A stretch of 33,999 bases of DNA from Minisyncoccota bacterium (GCA_023142595.1 JAGLJF010000015.1:1-33999); one strand, 5' to 3'. Shown: positions 14,879 through 23,114, counted from the stretch's first letter. Made by a program: numbers and translations. The notes: generated from the letters alone by a model not told the origin.

Positions 14879-14954
14879 AACTCTATCTGAGTCTAAAGGA
14901 CACTTTTTGTTTTTGTAAAATAAAAAATTATTATTACAATAATAATTTTTTACT

Positions 14955-16199
14955 CTATTCTTCTTTTTTTATTTTTTTTCTTATAAATGCTGGAACATCA
15001 TATTCATCATCAGTACTTACGGGACTAATTTTTGAAGAAAACGCATTGTTTTCAACTTCGTTTTTTTTGTTGGCATTTTCAAATTTATCTTTTTTTCCGT
15101 TATTTTCCGTGTCATCACTATCTATATTCTCATCTGTAAACACAGTTTCATCGCTTAATTTTTCACAATTAGCTTCTTTGTTCATAAAATTAATTTCTTC
15201 GTCAACTACATTATCAATGTTTATTCTTTTGTTATTGTTATTGCCATCACTGAAACCTGTGGCAATTACAGTAACCTTAATCTCCCCTTTTTTAAGGTTC
15301 TCGTCAGTTACAGCCCCAAATATTACTCTTGCTTCATCATCAATAAATTCAGTTATAATACTTGCCGCTTCATTAATTTCCATCATTGTTAAATCAGCCC
15401 CTCCACTCACATTAAACAAAACTCCATTTGCACCATCAATAGATAATTCCAGAAGAGGACTATTAATCGCTTGCTTAGCTGCCTCAACTGCACGATTTTC
15501 TCCAGAGGCTTTTCCAATACCCATTAAAGAAGATCCTGTATTTTGCATAATTGATTTTACATCAGCAAAATCAACATTTACAATTCCTGGAATAGTAATT
15601 AAATCTGAAATGCCCTGAATACCTTGCCGCAATATATCATCAGCGAATTTAAAAGAATCTAACAATAATGTTTTTTTATCAATTACTTGAAGTATTTTGT
15701 CATTTGGAATAGTTATGATTGTGTCAACATGTCTTGTTAAACTTTCCAGACCATCTTCAGCAATTCTTTTTCTTTGCATTCCTTCGAACATAAATGGTTT
15801 CGTCACAACTGCAACTGTCAAAGCTCCTGCCTCTTTTGCAGCTTCTGCAACAATTGGCGCAGCTCCCGTTCCAGTCCCTCCTCCAAGTCCACAAGTTATA
15901 AAAACCATATCAGTATTTTTCAAAACATCTTGAATTTCATCTCTATTTTCTTCAGATGCTTGCCTGCCAACATCTGGATTCATTCCAGCTCCCAATCCTC
16001 TTGTTAAATTTTTTCCAATATGAATTTTTTCCGAAGCTTTACAATGGTGAAGATCTTGAGAATCTGTATTAATTGCTACAAAATCAACTCCACTTAAACC
16101 GGCTTCAATCATCCTGCTAATAGCATGATTACCACTTCCACCAACTCCCACAACTTTAATTCTGGCAAATGTCTCAAACTCTGGTTTAATTTCTTTCAT
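14955..16199 (-). CDS. ftsZ: Cell division protein FtsZ
   Basis: Tubulin-like GTPase that forms the division ring. The N-terminus KVVGVGGSGNHAISRMIEAGLSGVDFVAINTDSQDL and the signature loop GGGTGTGAAP (residues 106-115) are intact. NPDVGRQASEENRDEI and the T7-like DFADVKSIM are also present. A long, Asn/Asp/Glu/Lys-rich linker (about residues 325-395) leads to the conserved C-terminal peptide DEYDVPAFIRKKIKK, which binds FtsA. The length (414 aa) is normal. It has its own promoter. It is downstream of ftsA but separated from it by a broken NUDIX gene and a small ORF. Confidence 0.98.
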   Translation of the reverse strand: MKEIKPEFETFARIKVVGVGGSGNHAISRMIEAGLSGVDFVAINTDSQDLHHCKASEKIHIGKNLTRGLGAGMNPDVGRQASEENRDEIQDVLKNTDMVFITCGLGGGTGTGAAPIVAEAAKEAGALTVAVVTKPFMFEGMQRKRIAEDGLESLTRHVDTIITIPNDKILQVIDKKTLLLDSFKFADDILRQGIQGISDLITIPGIVNVDFADVKSIMQNTGSSLMGIGKASGENRAVEAAKQAINSPLLELSIDGANGVLFNVSGGADLTMMEINEAASIITEFIDDEARVIFGAVTDENLKKGEIKVTVIATGFSDGNNNNKRINIDNVVDEEINFMNKEANCEKLSDETVFTDENIDSDDTENNGKKDKFENANKKNEVENNAFSSKISPVSTDDEYDVPAFIRKKIKKEE

Positions 16200-16237
16200 A
16201 AATATGAAAATTAAATTATTACAATAATGATACTTTC

Positions 16238-16266
16238 ATTTTACCTTTTTTCTGAAATTCTTGCAA
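16238..16266 (-). promoter_or_regulatory. ftsZ promoter
   Basis: The minus strand has -35 TTGCAA (16261-16266), a 17-nt spacer and -10 TAAAAT (16238-16243), 39 nt before the ftsZ ATG. Confidence 0.75.
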
Positions 16267-16322
16267 GCGAAACTGGAATTATGAATCAATTTATACTTTA
16301 ACTATAAAGTCATAAAGGAAAA

Positions 16323-16406
16323 TTAGAAAGAAGGATCACGATAAAGCATATAAACCCACAAGCACATATAAAGAAAAGCTAAAATAATTAAAGCAACTAT
16401 AAACAT
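16323..16406 (-). CDS. Possible 27-aa membrane peptide between ftsZ and the NUDIX remnant
   Basis: An ATG-initiated frame encodes MFIVALIILAFLYMCLWVYM then LYRDPSF and a TAA stop: one hydrophobic helix and a short charged tail. No good Shine-Dalgarno site is seen, which is usual for this genome. It is too short for the ORF track. The single-helix composition is unusual for random AT-rich DNA, but AT-rich codons favour hydrophobic residues, so chance is possible. It lies in the ftsA-ftsZ transcription direction. Confidence 0.35.
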   Translation of the reverse strand: MFIVALIILAFLYMCLWVYMLYRDPSF

Positions 16407-16473
16407 AATAGTATTTTCTAATGCATAGATTATTAATCCAGTCTACGATAAAAAAGTTTTAAAAATTTTTTAT

Positions 16474-16880
16474 TTATATTATTTTCCTATTAACCAAATC
16501 TGGTATAATTTTATTTTTTATAATTGGTGACACCTTTTTCATATTATCGTTTTTACCAAGCCAAATTAATTCGATAATCTCACTTGATGGTTTTGGATCT
16601 TTTAATAAATTACCCTGATAAAGTTTTATTATAACTTTTCCCTTCTTAGTGCCAGCAGCTTTATCTTTATAAGTTCCGATATAGTTCAGCTTTTTTGAAT
16701 CAAAAAGGATTCTAACTCTTCTTTAATTTCTTCCTTCAAGCATTCAATTTCATCATCCTTGTCAATTTGTCCTCCTGGCATAATATATTGATTTGTAAAA
16801 TTATCCTTTTGACACACTAAAAACTTTTTTTCACCATCAAATTCTTTCAAAATCAACAATCCAATTTTTAGAAAATTCAT
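16474..16880 (-). pseudogene. NUDIX hydrolase gene broken by a frameshift
   Basis: The first 64 codons encode a NUDIX N-terminus with NQYIMPGGQIDKDDEIECLKEEIKEELESF, a Nudix box (the first Glu of the box is Asp; the Arg and Gly are replaced). The frame then ends at a TGA within CCTTTTTGATTCAAAAAAGCTGA. The adjacent frame continues without stop as DSKKLNYIGTYKDKAAGTKKGKVIIKLYQG, then NLLKDPKPSSEIIELIWLGKND, the expected NUDIX C-terminus, to a TAA at 16474. One added T in the T5 run would restore about 136 aa. It may be a true pseudogene, a sequencing/assembly indel in a homopolymer, or a ribosomal frameshift. It lies 41 nt after ftsA. Confidence 0.8.
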
Positions 16881-16921
16881 TTGTTTTTTAATATATTTTA
16901 AATTTTATCAACCGCTCCAAT

Positions 16922-18157
16922 TTAAGGCAAAAAAGTTTTAAAAATTTTTCTTGTTTTTTGCATAATACTGTTAAAATCAGGAAGCCATTTTCCACTTGAA
17001 TGTCTAGAAACATCTTCTGGTTCCCACATGATAAGCCCGACAGAAGTTACAAAAGAAGGATCATCAACCCTATCAACAATACCATTAAGTTCCATTGGGA
17101 ATCCAATTTGAGCAGGCAATCTCAACACTTCTTTAGCGGTGGTTATTGCACCTGTTATTTTTGCCCCACCTCCAGTTATTACAGCACCAGCTGGAAGCAT
17201 TCCGCTTCTATCAATTTTCTTGAGTTCCTTATCAACCATTATAAAAATTTCTTCCATTCTTGCCTCAATGATTTCTGCAATATATTTTCTAGTAAATACT
17301 CCGTCTTCGTCTTTACTAATTTTAGATAAATCTATTCGATCTTTTTTATTCGTTTCTTTGACAAGAGTGGTTCCATATTCAAGCTTTATTTTTTCAGCAA
17401 CATCAATTGAAGTACGAAGTCCGATGGCAATATCATTTGTAATATGACCAGATCCAATCGGCACAACAGCTGAATGTATTATTCCACCATCTTCAAAAAC
17501 AGAAACTCCAGTAGATGCTTTTCCAATATCAATTTCCACAACACCAAGTTCCATTTGCCTTTTTGACAAAACAGCCTTTGAAGCTGCAAGAGGAGCAAAA
17601 ACCAAATCATCTATATCAATTCCACACCTCTGAACGCATTTATATAAATTTTTCATATAGGGAGCCATACCTTCTACTATCAAAGCATTGATTTCCAATC
17701 GAACACCATTCATTCCGATTGGATCTTTTATCTGTTCTTGTCCATCTATAGTATAACCACAAGGAATGACTGTAATAATATCTTTATTATTTGGCATTGA
17801 GATGGCTTGAGAAGCTGTTATAACTCGATTAACATCCTCTTCGCTGACTTCACCATCTGCTCGCGAAACAGCAACAACTCCTTTTGAAAATTGAGAAGAT
17901 ATATGATTTCCATTTATACTAACATATGCATGTTCAATTGGGATACCAGCTGTTCTTTCTGCAGCTTCTTTTGATTTTGTAATAGCATTAATAGTTTCTT
18001 CGATATCAACTATGACTCCACTATTAATACCCGTAGAAAGCGCTGTTCCCACTCCCAATATCAAAGGCTTAATATCCTCTTCTTGCTTTTGAGAAATAAC
18101 AGTTCTGATAACACTGCTCCCAATATCAATTCCAATTAAAATATCTCCTCTTGACAT
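16922..18157 (-). CDS. ftsA: Cell division protein FtsA
   Basis: Actin-fold ATPase that tethers FtsZ to the membrane. The phosphate-1 motif ILIGIDIGSSVIRTVI is at the N-terminus. AYVSINGNHISSQFSKGVVAV belongs to the FtsA-specific 1C domain. GVVEIDIGKASTGVSVFEDGGIIHSAVVPIGSGHITNDIAIGL is the second phosphate segment, and LPAGAVITGGGAKITG the adenosine motif. The C-terminus (MQKTRKIFKTFLP) is an amphipathic basic membrane-targeting helix. At 411 aa it has normal length. It has its own promoter 96-123 nt upstream, whose -35 overlaps the dgkA terminator. Confidence 0.97.
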   Translation of the reverse strand: MSRGDILIGIDIGSSVIRTVISQKQEEDIKPLILGVGTALSTGINSGVIVDIEETINAITKSKEAAERTAGIPIEHAYVSINGNHISSQFSKGVVAVSRADGEVSEEDVNRVITASQAISMPNNKDIITVIPCGYTIDGQEQIKDPIGMNGVRLEINALIVEGMAPYMKNLYKCVQRCGIDIDDLVFAPLAASKAVLSKRQMELGVVEIDIGKASTGVSVFEDGGIIHSAVVPIGSGHITNDIAIGLRTSIDVAEKIKLEYGTTLVKETNKKDRIDLSKISKDEDGVFTRKYIAEIIEARMEEIFIMVDKELKKIDRSGMLPAGAVITGGGAKITGAITTAKEVLRLPAQIGFPMELNGIVDRVDDPSFVTSVGLIMWEPEDVSRHSSGKWLPDFNSIMQKTRKIFKTFLP

Positions 18158-18252
18158 AATTTTTAATTAAAACGAAATAAATTAAAATTAATAAAATATA
18201 AATAATATACATTTTACAATCAACAAATAAACACAGTTTTGTGTACAACTTT

Positions 18253-18280
18253 ATTATAATACATTTTCAAAAAATATCAA
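18253..18280 (-). promoter_or_regulatory. ftsA promoter
   Basis: The minus strand has -35 TTGATA (18275-18280), a 16-nt spacer and -10 TATAAT (18253-18258). The -35 lies within the arm of the dgkA terminator hairpin. Confidence 0.7.
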
Positions 18281-18292
18281 AGCTTTTGATAT
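18270..18292 (-). terminator. Terminator after dgkA, overlapping the ftsA -35
   Basis: The minus strand reads ATATCAAA AGC TTTGATAT followed by TTTT, an 8-bp stem 5 nt after the dgkA stop codon. Confidence 0.65.
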
Positions 18293-18297
18293 AAAAA

Positions 18298-18660
18298 TCA
18301 TACGAGACCTCTGAAATACGGCCAAAAAATCAAACATCCGACAATTAAAGCACCTAGCGATGCAACCAAAACTGCTGCTGCCATCATATCTTTTATATTT
18401 TTTGCATAAGGGTGAACTCTAGGCTCAAGGATATCAACGATTCTTTCAAAAATTGAATTTATAATTTCAAGAACTAAAACTAAAACAATCATCATAAGCA
18501 AGACGATTGTTTCCCACAATTTTAGCTGAAAAATTATTATAAAAAAAATAACTATAATTGAAAATAATATTTGAATCCTAAAATTTTGTTCTCTAAAAAC
18601 GCTTCTTAAGCCCCTGCCCGCAAATGAAATACTTTTCACAAATTTTTTAAGATGAAACAT
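18298..18660 (-). CDS. dgkA: Diacylglycerol/undecaprenol kinase family protein
   Basis: Small integral membrane kinase (120 aa, three helices). The DgkA signature appears as LEIINSIFERIVDILEPRVHPYAKNIKDMMAAAVLVAS, matching the ExxNTAIExxVD...HxxAKxAKDxAAxAV pattern with the catalytic Glu. In Gram-positive-like lineages this family recycles undecaprenol to undecaprenyl phosphate for cell-wall synthesis, the likelier role here. The pairing with ybeY (10 nt gap, same strand) is a very common gene order. Confidence 0.93.
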   Translation of the reverse strand: MFHLKKFVKSISFAGRGLRSVFREQNFRIQILFSIIVIFFIIIFQLKLWETIVLLMMIVLVLVLEIINSIFERIVDILEPRVHPYAKNIKDMMAAAVLVASLGALIVGCLIFWPYFRGLV

Positions 18661-18670
18661 TGTAATTATA

Positions 18671-19123
18671 TCAAAATTTAAAATTATCTAAAACTTTTAG
18701 CTCTATGTCTTTCATCTCTGAATTCTCATAACTCCCCTTATGATCATACCCAGCTAAATGTAATATACCATGAATCAATAAAATTGAAAACTCTTTTTTG
18801 ACAGAATGTTTTTTTTCTTTTGCCTGTTTTTCAATTTTTGGATAACATATAAAAATTTCTCCGAATTGTAAAATGTCATTTGGTGGAATTACAAATTTTA
18901 TATCATCGCCAGAATTTTCGTTTCCAAACGACAAAACATCCGTCACCCTGTCAATCCCTCGATGCTTTTTATTCAAAGATTTAATTCTCTTTTCTCCAGC
19001 AATCACCAAACTGATTTCAACTGGTTTTTTTATCTTGACAACTTTTAAAGTTTCTTCCGCAATCCTATCTAAATATTTTTTATTTATTTTTTGCTTAGTG
19101 AAATTTTTTATTTGTAAAATCAT
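18671..19123 (-). CDS. ybeY: Endoribonuclease YbeY
   Basis: Zinc-dependent RNase involved in 16S rRNA maturation and ribosome quality control. The metal motif HGILHLAGYDH (HGxLHLxGYDH) is complete. DRVTDVLSFGNE and FGEIFICYPKI are the other family hallmarks. At 150 aa it has normal length. It is immediately followed by dgkA. Its presence is relevant to the interrupted 16S gene in this window, since YbeY acts on 16S 3'-end processing. Confidence 0.97.
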   Translation of the reverse strand: MILQIKNFTKQKINKKYLDRIAEETLKVVKIKKPVEISLVIAGEKRIKSLNKKHRGIDRVTDVLSFGNENSGDDIKFVIPPNDILQFGEIFICYPKIEKQAKEKKHSVKKEFSILLIHGILHLAGYDHKGSYENSEMKDIELKVLDNFKF

Positions 19124-19166
19124 AATAAACTATTCTAAATTATAAAATTAGTAGTGATAGATGATA

Positions 19167-19192
19167 GATTCTGAAATAAATTCAGGATAACA
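19167..19192 (-). repeat. Solo copy of the GIY-YIG cassette terminus
   Basis: The reverse complement is TGTTATCCTGAATTTATTTCAGAATC, which matches the right terminus of the cassette at 24 of 26 positions. It folds as TTCTGAA/TTCAGGA. It lies in the 196-nt gap between yqeY and ybeY, with no nuclease gene beside it. Confidence 0.7.
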
Positions 19193-19265
19193 AAATTCAA
19201 ATAGATTTTGTCCGTGAATTAAATAATATTTATATGGATAACATTTTTATATCTCAAAATATAAC

Positions 19266-19292
19266 ACAAGAGCGTATATAATACGCCCTTGT
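19266..19292 (-). terminator. Strong hairpin after yqeY, probable terminator
   Basis: The minus strand reads ACAAGGGCGTAT TAT ATACGCTCTTGT, a nearly perfect 12-bp stem, then GTTATATTTT. The T-run is weak, so it may act as an mRNA-end stabiliser instead. Confidence 0.55.
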
Positions 19293-19319
19293 AAAAATCT
19301 AAACAATCATCAAAAATTT

Positions 19320-19766
19320 CTATTTATTCAATTCTTCCTTCACAATTTTACTAACCACACTGCCATCAGCCATTCCTTTTGTTTCTTTCACAGACATACC
19401 AATTATTTTCCCAAAATCAGAAGGGCTTACTTCTCCAAACTCTTGAATAACTTTTTGAACAATTCTGCGAACTTCATCTTCGCTCATTTGCTCGGGCATA
19501 TATTTTTCTAAGACTAATAATTCCTCATTTTCTTTTTCTACCAAGTCTTTTCGATCTCCTTTTGTATATTGCTCAATCGAATCTTTTCTTTTCTTTACAT
19601 TTCTTTTTACAATTCCAAGAATATCATCATCGCTCGCTTCCGTCTTTTTCTCAATTTCGAAATTTTTGATATCAGAATTTAGCATCCTCAAAACTCCACG
19701 GACTTTTGCATCTCCGCTTTTCATAGAGTCTTTGAGGTCAGAATTAATTTTTTCTTTTAAATTCAT
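19320..19766 (-). CDS. yqeY: YqeY / GatB-YqeY domain protein
   Basis: The 148-aa family protein has MNLKEKINSDLKDSMKSGDAKVRGVLRMLNSDIKN at the N-terminus and VSPSDFGKIIGMSVKETKGMADGSVVSKIVKEEL at the C-terminus, the conserved GMVMxxxxGxADGxxVxxxVKxxL block. It resembles the tRNA-binding tail of GatB; the role is presumed to be in tRNA-dependent processes. The ATG at 19766 (MNLKEK) fits the family start better than the upstream one in the ORF track. It directly follows rpsU, the usual rpsU-yqeY order. Confidence 0.95.
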   Translation of the reverse strand: MNLKEKINSDLKDSMKSGDAKVRGVLRMLNSDIKNFEIEKKTEASDDDILGIVKRNVKKRKDSIEQYTKGDRKDLVEKENEELLVLEKYMPEQMSEDEVRRIVQKVIQEFGEVSPSDFGKIIGMSVKETKGMADGSVVSKIVKEELNK

Positions 19767-19786
19767 TTTCACGATATTTAACAAAA

Positions 19787-20032
19787 TTAATTTGATCGAT
19801 AATTTGTTCTGTAGTCGTCTTCCAATTTGCCAAGTTTTCTCAGCTTTTCCTTTTCACCAACGATTTCATTTCTTCGCAAAGCGCCTTTTCTTCTTTCTGT
19901 TCTACTTGGAGTTTTTTCTTTAAATCTTGAACTTCTTGCTTGTATAAGAAGACCACTTTGCTGGACTTTTTTTGAAAATCGTCTCAAAAGACTTCCAATA
20001 CTCTCGTTGTCTTTTTTCTTAACTTCTATCAT
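19787..20032 (-). CDS. rpsU: 30S ribosomal protein S21
   Basis: The 81-aa basic protein has IEVKKKDNESIGSLLRRFSKKVQQSGLL at the N-terminus, as in bS21, followed by a long Arg/Lys-rich tail (RFKEKTPSRTERRKGALRRNEIVGEKEKLRKLGK). It binds near the 3' end of 16S rRNA in the 30S subunit and helps mRNA binding. It is 20 nt upstream of yqeY and has a good extended -10 promoter. Confidence 0.95.
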   Translation of the reverse strand: MIEVKKKDNESIGSLLRRFSKKVQQSGLLIQARSSRFKEKTPSRTERRKGALRRNEIVGEKEKLRKLGKLEDDYRTNYRSN

Positions 20033-20091
20033 CTTTATATCACTCTCACTTTCTATTTATTTTTAATTAATCTAAAAAACCTTTCGAAAAT

Positions 20092-20119
20092 AGTATAGCA
20101 CAAAAATATAATTTAGCAA
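20092..20119 (-). promoter_or_regulatory. rpsU promoter
   Basis: The minus strand has TTGCTA (20114-20119), a 16-nt spacer and TATACT (20092-20097) with TG upstream (TGCTATACT). Confidence 0.7.
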
Positions 20120-20156
20120 GGACAAAATCAAAAGATTAGATTTTAATTTTATAATA

Positions 20157-20226
20157 CAAACAATCCCTTGTTTATAGGATAATTCATCGTGTACACTTCT
20201 GCAACAAGAATCGGAACTCCTTAATT
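20157..20226 (-). other. Short uninterrupted coding-like remnant between GNAT and rpsU
   Basis: One minus-strand frame reads GVPILVAEVYTMNYPINKGLFVL and then TAA, preceded by an in-frame TAA. The segment looks more protein-like and less AT-rich than its surroundings but has no proper start. It may be the tail of a lost gene. No family recognised. Confidence 0.25.
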
Positions 20227-20266
20227 AAAGAGTTAAAGAGATTAGGGAGTTGAAGAGACTTAATAA

Positions 20267-20755
20267 CTAAAAACTATTTATTTTTATTTTATTTAAGATT
20301 TTTTTAGACATGTACACATCGTGGTGATCTTGATGCTTTTTTACTATGTCAATTTTGTATCCTAATTTTTTATAATATTCAGGAAGTTGTTTTTCCTGTG
20401 CGCAGTCAAGTAATATTTTTGTGAATCCTTTTTTCTTCGCAACTACTTCAATTTGTTTTATCAATGACTCACCTATTCTTTTATTTCTATATGTTTTTAA
20501 AACTGCCAATTTATAAATATATAAACTATTTTTTTCGAGTATTTTATATCTTACAGCGCCTACAATTTTCTTATCTACAGCGGCAACAATTATAAAAAGT
20601 TTTTTACTCAAGAAAATGTCTTTTAGGTTATTCGGCTCATGAGACCGAGTTATAAATGAATTTTCTTTATAAGAAATCTTATACGCTAATTTTGTAATAT
20701 ATTTTACACGCGTTAAATCATTTAATTTAGCATGCCTGAATGATATGCTATTCAT
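20267..20755 (-). CDS. GNAT-family N-acetyltransferase
   Basis: The 162-aa protein has a GNAT core: FRHAKLNDLTRVKYITKLAY (strand 1/helix 1), IIVAAVDKKIVGAVRYKIL (strands 2-4), and LYIYKLAVLKTYRNKRIGESLIKQIEVVAKKKG, which holds the acetyl-CoA pyrophosphate loop (RNKRIG, from the Q/RxxGxG/A motif). ILLDCAQEKQLPEYYKKLGYKI is the typical C-terminal N-x-x-x-x-x-x-YxKxGF-like segment. The substrate is unknown. It is the last gene of the minus-strand run from lepB, 85 nt after the HIT gene. Confidence 0.88.
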   Translation of the reverse strand: MNSISFRHAKLNDLTRVKYITKLAYKISYKENSFITRSHEPNNLKDIFLSKKLFIIVAAVDKKIVGAVRYKILEKNSLYIYKLAVLKTYRNKRIGESLIKQIEVVAKKKGFTKILLDCAQEKQLPEYYKKLGYKIDIVKKHQDHHDVYMSKKILNKIKINSF

Positions 20756-20840
20756 AAAAATAATATTATCTTAAATAAAATTCCTTAATTATTTCATTAC
20801 ATTTATTTTCAGAGATTCTTTAATACAAATTAAATCAGAA

Positions 20841-21164
20841 CTACTTCTTCCCACCAATTAAATGCAAATGAATGTGCTGAACTTCTTGTCCACCATCTTT
20901 TCCAACCCTAAAAAGAAGTTTATATCCTTTCTGCGAAACACCAGAATTATCAGCAATTTTCTTGGCTGTAAAAATTAATTTCCCCATCAAATCCGAATCT
21001 TCACTTTTTATATCGACAACGGAACTTATATGTCTTTTTGGTATTACAAGAACGTGAACTGGAGCAATGGGATTTATATCATTAAATGCGATTACATCAT
21101 CATCTTCAAAAACAATATCAGCAGGAAGTTCTTTATTTATAATTTTACAAAAGATACATTCCAT
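20841..21164 (-). CDS. HIT-family nucleotide hydrolase (HinT-like)
   Basis: The 107-aa protein begins CIFCKIINKELPADIVFEDDDVIAFNDINPIAPVHVLVIPKRH and ends with the triad motif QHIHLHLIGGK (HxHxH). It hydrolyses nucleoside phosphoramidates or adenylates by family knowledge. Two Cys and a His near the N-terminus form the usual zinc site of this subgroup. It follows hisS by 18 nt and may hydrolyse aminoacyl-adenylates released by synthetases, which is inference from the family and position. Confidence 0.95.
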   Translation of the reverse strand: MECIFCKIINKELPADIVFEDDDVIAFNDINPIAPVHVLVIPKRHISSVVDIKSEDSDLMGKLIFTAKKIADNSGVSQKGYKLLFRVGKDGGQEVQHIHLHLIGGKK

Positions 21165-21182
21165 ATAAATTAAATTATAAAT

Positions 21183-22508
21183 TTATCCTTTTAGTCTTTT
21201 TTTCACTTCTTTCACAACACTATCCATCACAACAACTTCTTGCATTCCGCTTTCCATATCTCTTATAATAACCGTATCATCTAGCGCCTCTTTTTGACCA
21301 ATAATCAAAGCGAACCTTGAATTGAATTTATTCGCCATTCTTAGTTGAGATTTAATACTTCCCCTTCCCAAAGATTCACCAGCGGTAATATTGCTATCTA
21401 TCAATTTATCAAAAAGTCTTAATATTTTTTTTCTAGCCTTATCTCCCAATTGAACCAAAAAAACTTCCTTCTTAACACTATGATTTAATTGAATTCCCTT
21501 TCTAAGAAGGCTTTCTGCTACTCTCTCGACACCAAAAGAAAATCCAACTGCTGGAGTTTCTTCTCCACCCAACATTTCCACCAAGCCATCATATCTTCCT
21601 CCACCACCTAATGAAGATTGCCCGCCCTCAGAATTATTCTCCCAAACCTCAAAAACAGTCCTTGAATAATAATCCAAACCTCTTACTAATCTTGAATTTA
21701 AAACATAAGTAATTTCAATTTCATCCAAAAATTCCAAAACATTTTTGAAGTGATCGTGACAAGGCACACACAAATGATCAATAATTTGCGGAGCGGATGT
21801 TGCAACTTGCATACATTTTTCTTCCTTACAATCCAAAAGACGCAAAGGATTACTATCTAATCTTCTTTTACAATCCATACATAATTTATTAATTTTCATT
21901 TCATAATAATCTCGAAGAAGTTTTTTATAAGCCGATCTACATTCAACACAACCAATGCTATTAATCTGAATATTTATATCCTTGATGCCTAGTTTTTGAA
22001 ATATTTTCCAAGCCAAATATATAACTTGAGCATCTATTGCCGCGTCATCATCTCCGAAAATTTCAAAACCAAATTGATGAAACTGTCGATATCTTCCTGC
22101 TTGTGGTTTTTCATATCGAAACATCGGACCCTCGTAGTATAACTTTACAGGCTGAGACCATCTACTCATCCCATTTTCAATATATGCTCTCGCTAATCCC
22201 GCTGTTCCTTCAGGTCTCATGGAAAGTTTGTCTTTGCCTTGAGTTTCAAACGAAAACATTTCTTTTTCAACTATGTCAGTATTATCTCCAACCCCTCTTT
22301 GAAATAACTCAGTTCGTTCTAAAATTGGAGTTTCAATTCTTCCAAATCCAAAATCTTTACATAATTTTCTGCTATTTTCCAAAACATAATCCCAGAGAAG
22401 CTGTTCAGGAGGCAAGATATCTTTCATTCCTTTAACAATCTGAATGGGAGATGTTTTTTTTCTTCTTTTCTTTTTTACTTCTTGCTGTTGTTTTTTTACT
22501 CTTGGCAT
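21183..22508 (-). CDS. hisS: Histidyl-tRNA synthetase
   Basis: The class II synthetase has motif 2 (YYEGPMFRYEKPQAGRYRQFHQFGFEIFG), the His-specific LVRGLDYYSRTVFEVW and GGGGRYDGLVEMLGG, motif 3 (TPAVGFSFGVERV), and a C-terminal anticodon-binding domain (VFLVQLGDKARKKILRLFDKL...). At 441 aa it has normal length. The N-terminus has a lysine-rich extension (MPRVKKQQQEVKKKRRKK). The insertion domain is Cys-rich (CVEC, CMDC, DCKEEKC, CVPC), suggesting a zinc-binding insert. It lies in the order flavodoxin-hisS-HIT with gaps of about 20 nt. Confidence 0.97.
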   Translation of the reverse strand: MPRVKKQQQEVKKKRRKKTSPIQIVKGMKDILPPEQLLWDYVLENSRKLCKDFGFGRIETPILERTELFQRGVGDNTDIVEKEMFSFETQGKDKLSMRPEGTAGLARAYIENGMSRWSQPVKLYYEGPMFRYEKPQAGRYRQFHQFGFEIFGDDDAAIDAQVIYLAWKIFQKLGIKDINIQINSIGCVECRSAYKKLLRDYYEMKINKLCMDCKRRLDSNPLRLLDCKEEKCMQVATSAPQIIDHLCVPCHDHFKNVLEFLDEIEITYVLNSRLVRGLDYYSRTVFEVWENNSEGGQSSLGGGGRYDGLVEMLGGEETPAVGFSFGVERVAESLLRKGIQLNHSVKKEVFLVQLGDKARKKILRLFDKLIDSNITAGESLGRGSIKSQLRMANKFNSRFALIIGQKEALDDTVIIRDMESGMQEVVVMDSVVKEVKKRLKG

Positions 22509-22530
22509 AACTTTTGATATAAATTAATAA

Positions 22531-23067
22531 TTAATTTTGACCGATTATGTTTTTTGTAAATTCGTCAATTTTCGCAATTTTTTCGTTATCATTTTCAATG
22601 TCTTGATAATCTTTCGCAATTAAACTTAAGTCTCCTACAATAACAAACTCAAGACATCCAGGTAATAATTCAAAATATTTCACAACTTTATTATTTACTG
22701 AAATGTCTTGACCAACATTTATAATAGCAACTTTTTTATCTCTGAGTTTTTTGTTTTCGACATATATATTCAGTCTATCAATAAAATTTTTCATCATTCC
22801 AGTGACATTGTCAAAATATGTCGGACTTCCGAAAATAATCAAATCTGCATCTTCTAGTTTTGAACATACCATTTGCATATCATCTCTTTTGTTGCACACA
22901 AAAGAAGAATCGCACGACAAACAGCCATCACAAAATTCAATTCTCTGATTTCGAAGCAAAATTAAATCTGTATTAATTTCACTTTTTTCTGCTTGAGTCA
23001 AAACTCTTTTCAATATAAATTCAGTATTTCCTTTGCGCGGACTACCACAGACAGCAACAATTTTCAT
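22531..23067 (-). CDS. Flavodoxin-like NAD(P)H-dependent oxidoreductase
   Basis: The FMN phosphate loop is GSPRKGNTEFIL near the N-terminus. CDGCLSCDSSFVCNKRDDM is the Cys-rich segment of the iron-sulfur flavoprotein/FMN reductase group (NADPH-dependent FMN reductase fold). LIIFGSPTYFDNVTGMMKNFIDRL is the conserved flavin-binding loop. It has 178 aa. It likely transfers electrons via FMN; the CxxCxxC-like cluster may hold a metal or Fe-S centre. It lies between lepB and hisS. Confidence 0.88.
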   Translation of the reverse strand: MKIVAVCGSPRKGNTEFILKRVLTQAEKSEINTDLILLRNQRIEFCDGCLSCDSSFVCNKRDDMQMVCSKLEDADLIIFGSPTYFDNVTGMMKNFIDRLNIYVENKKLRDKKVAIINVGQDISVNNKVVKYFELLPGCLEFVIVGDLSLIAKDYQDIENDNEKIAKIDEFTKNIIGQN

Positions 23068-23114
23068 TTTTTTATTGTTATCTTATTTATACTATCGTAA
23101 CACAAATATATATT

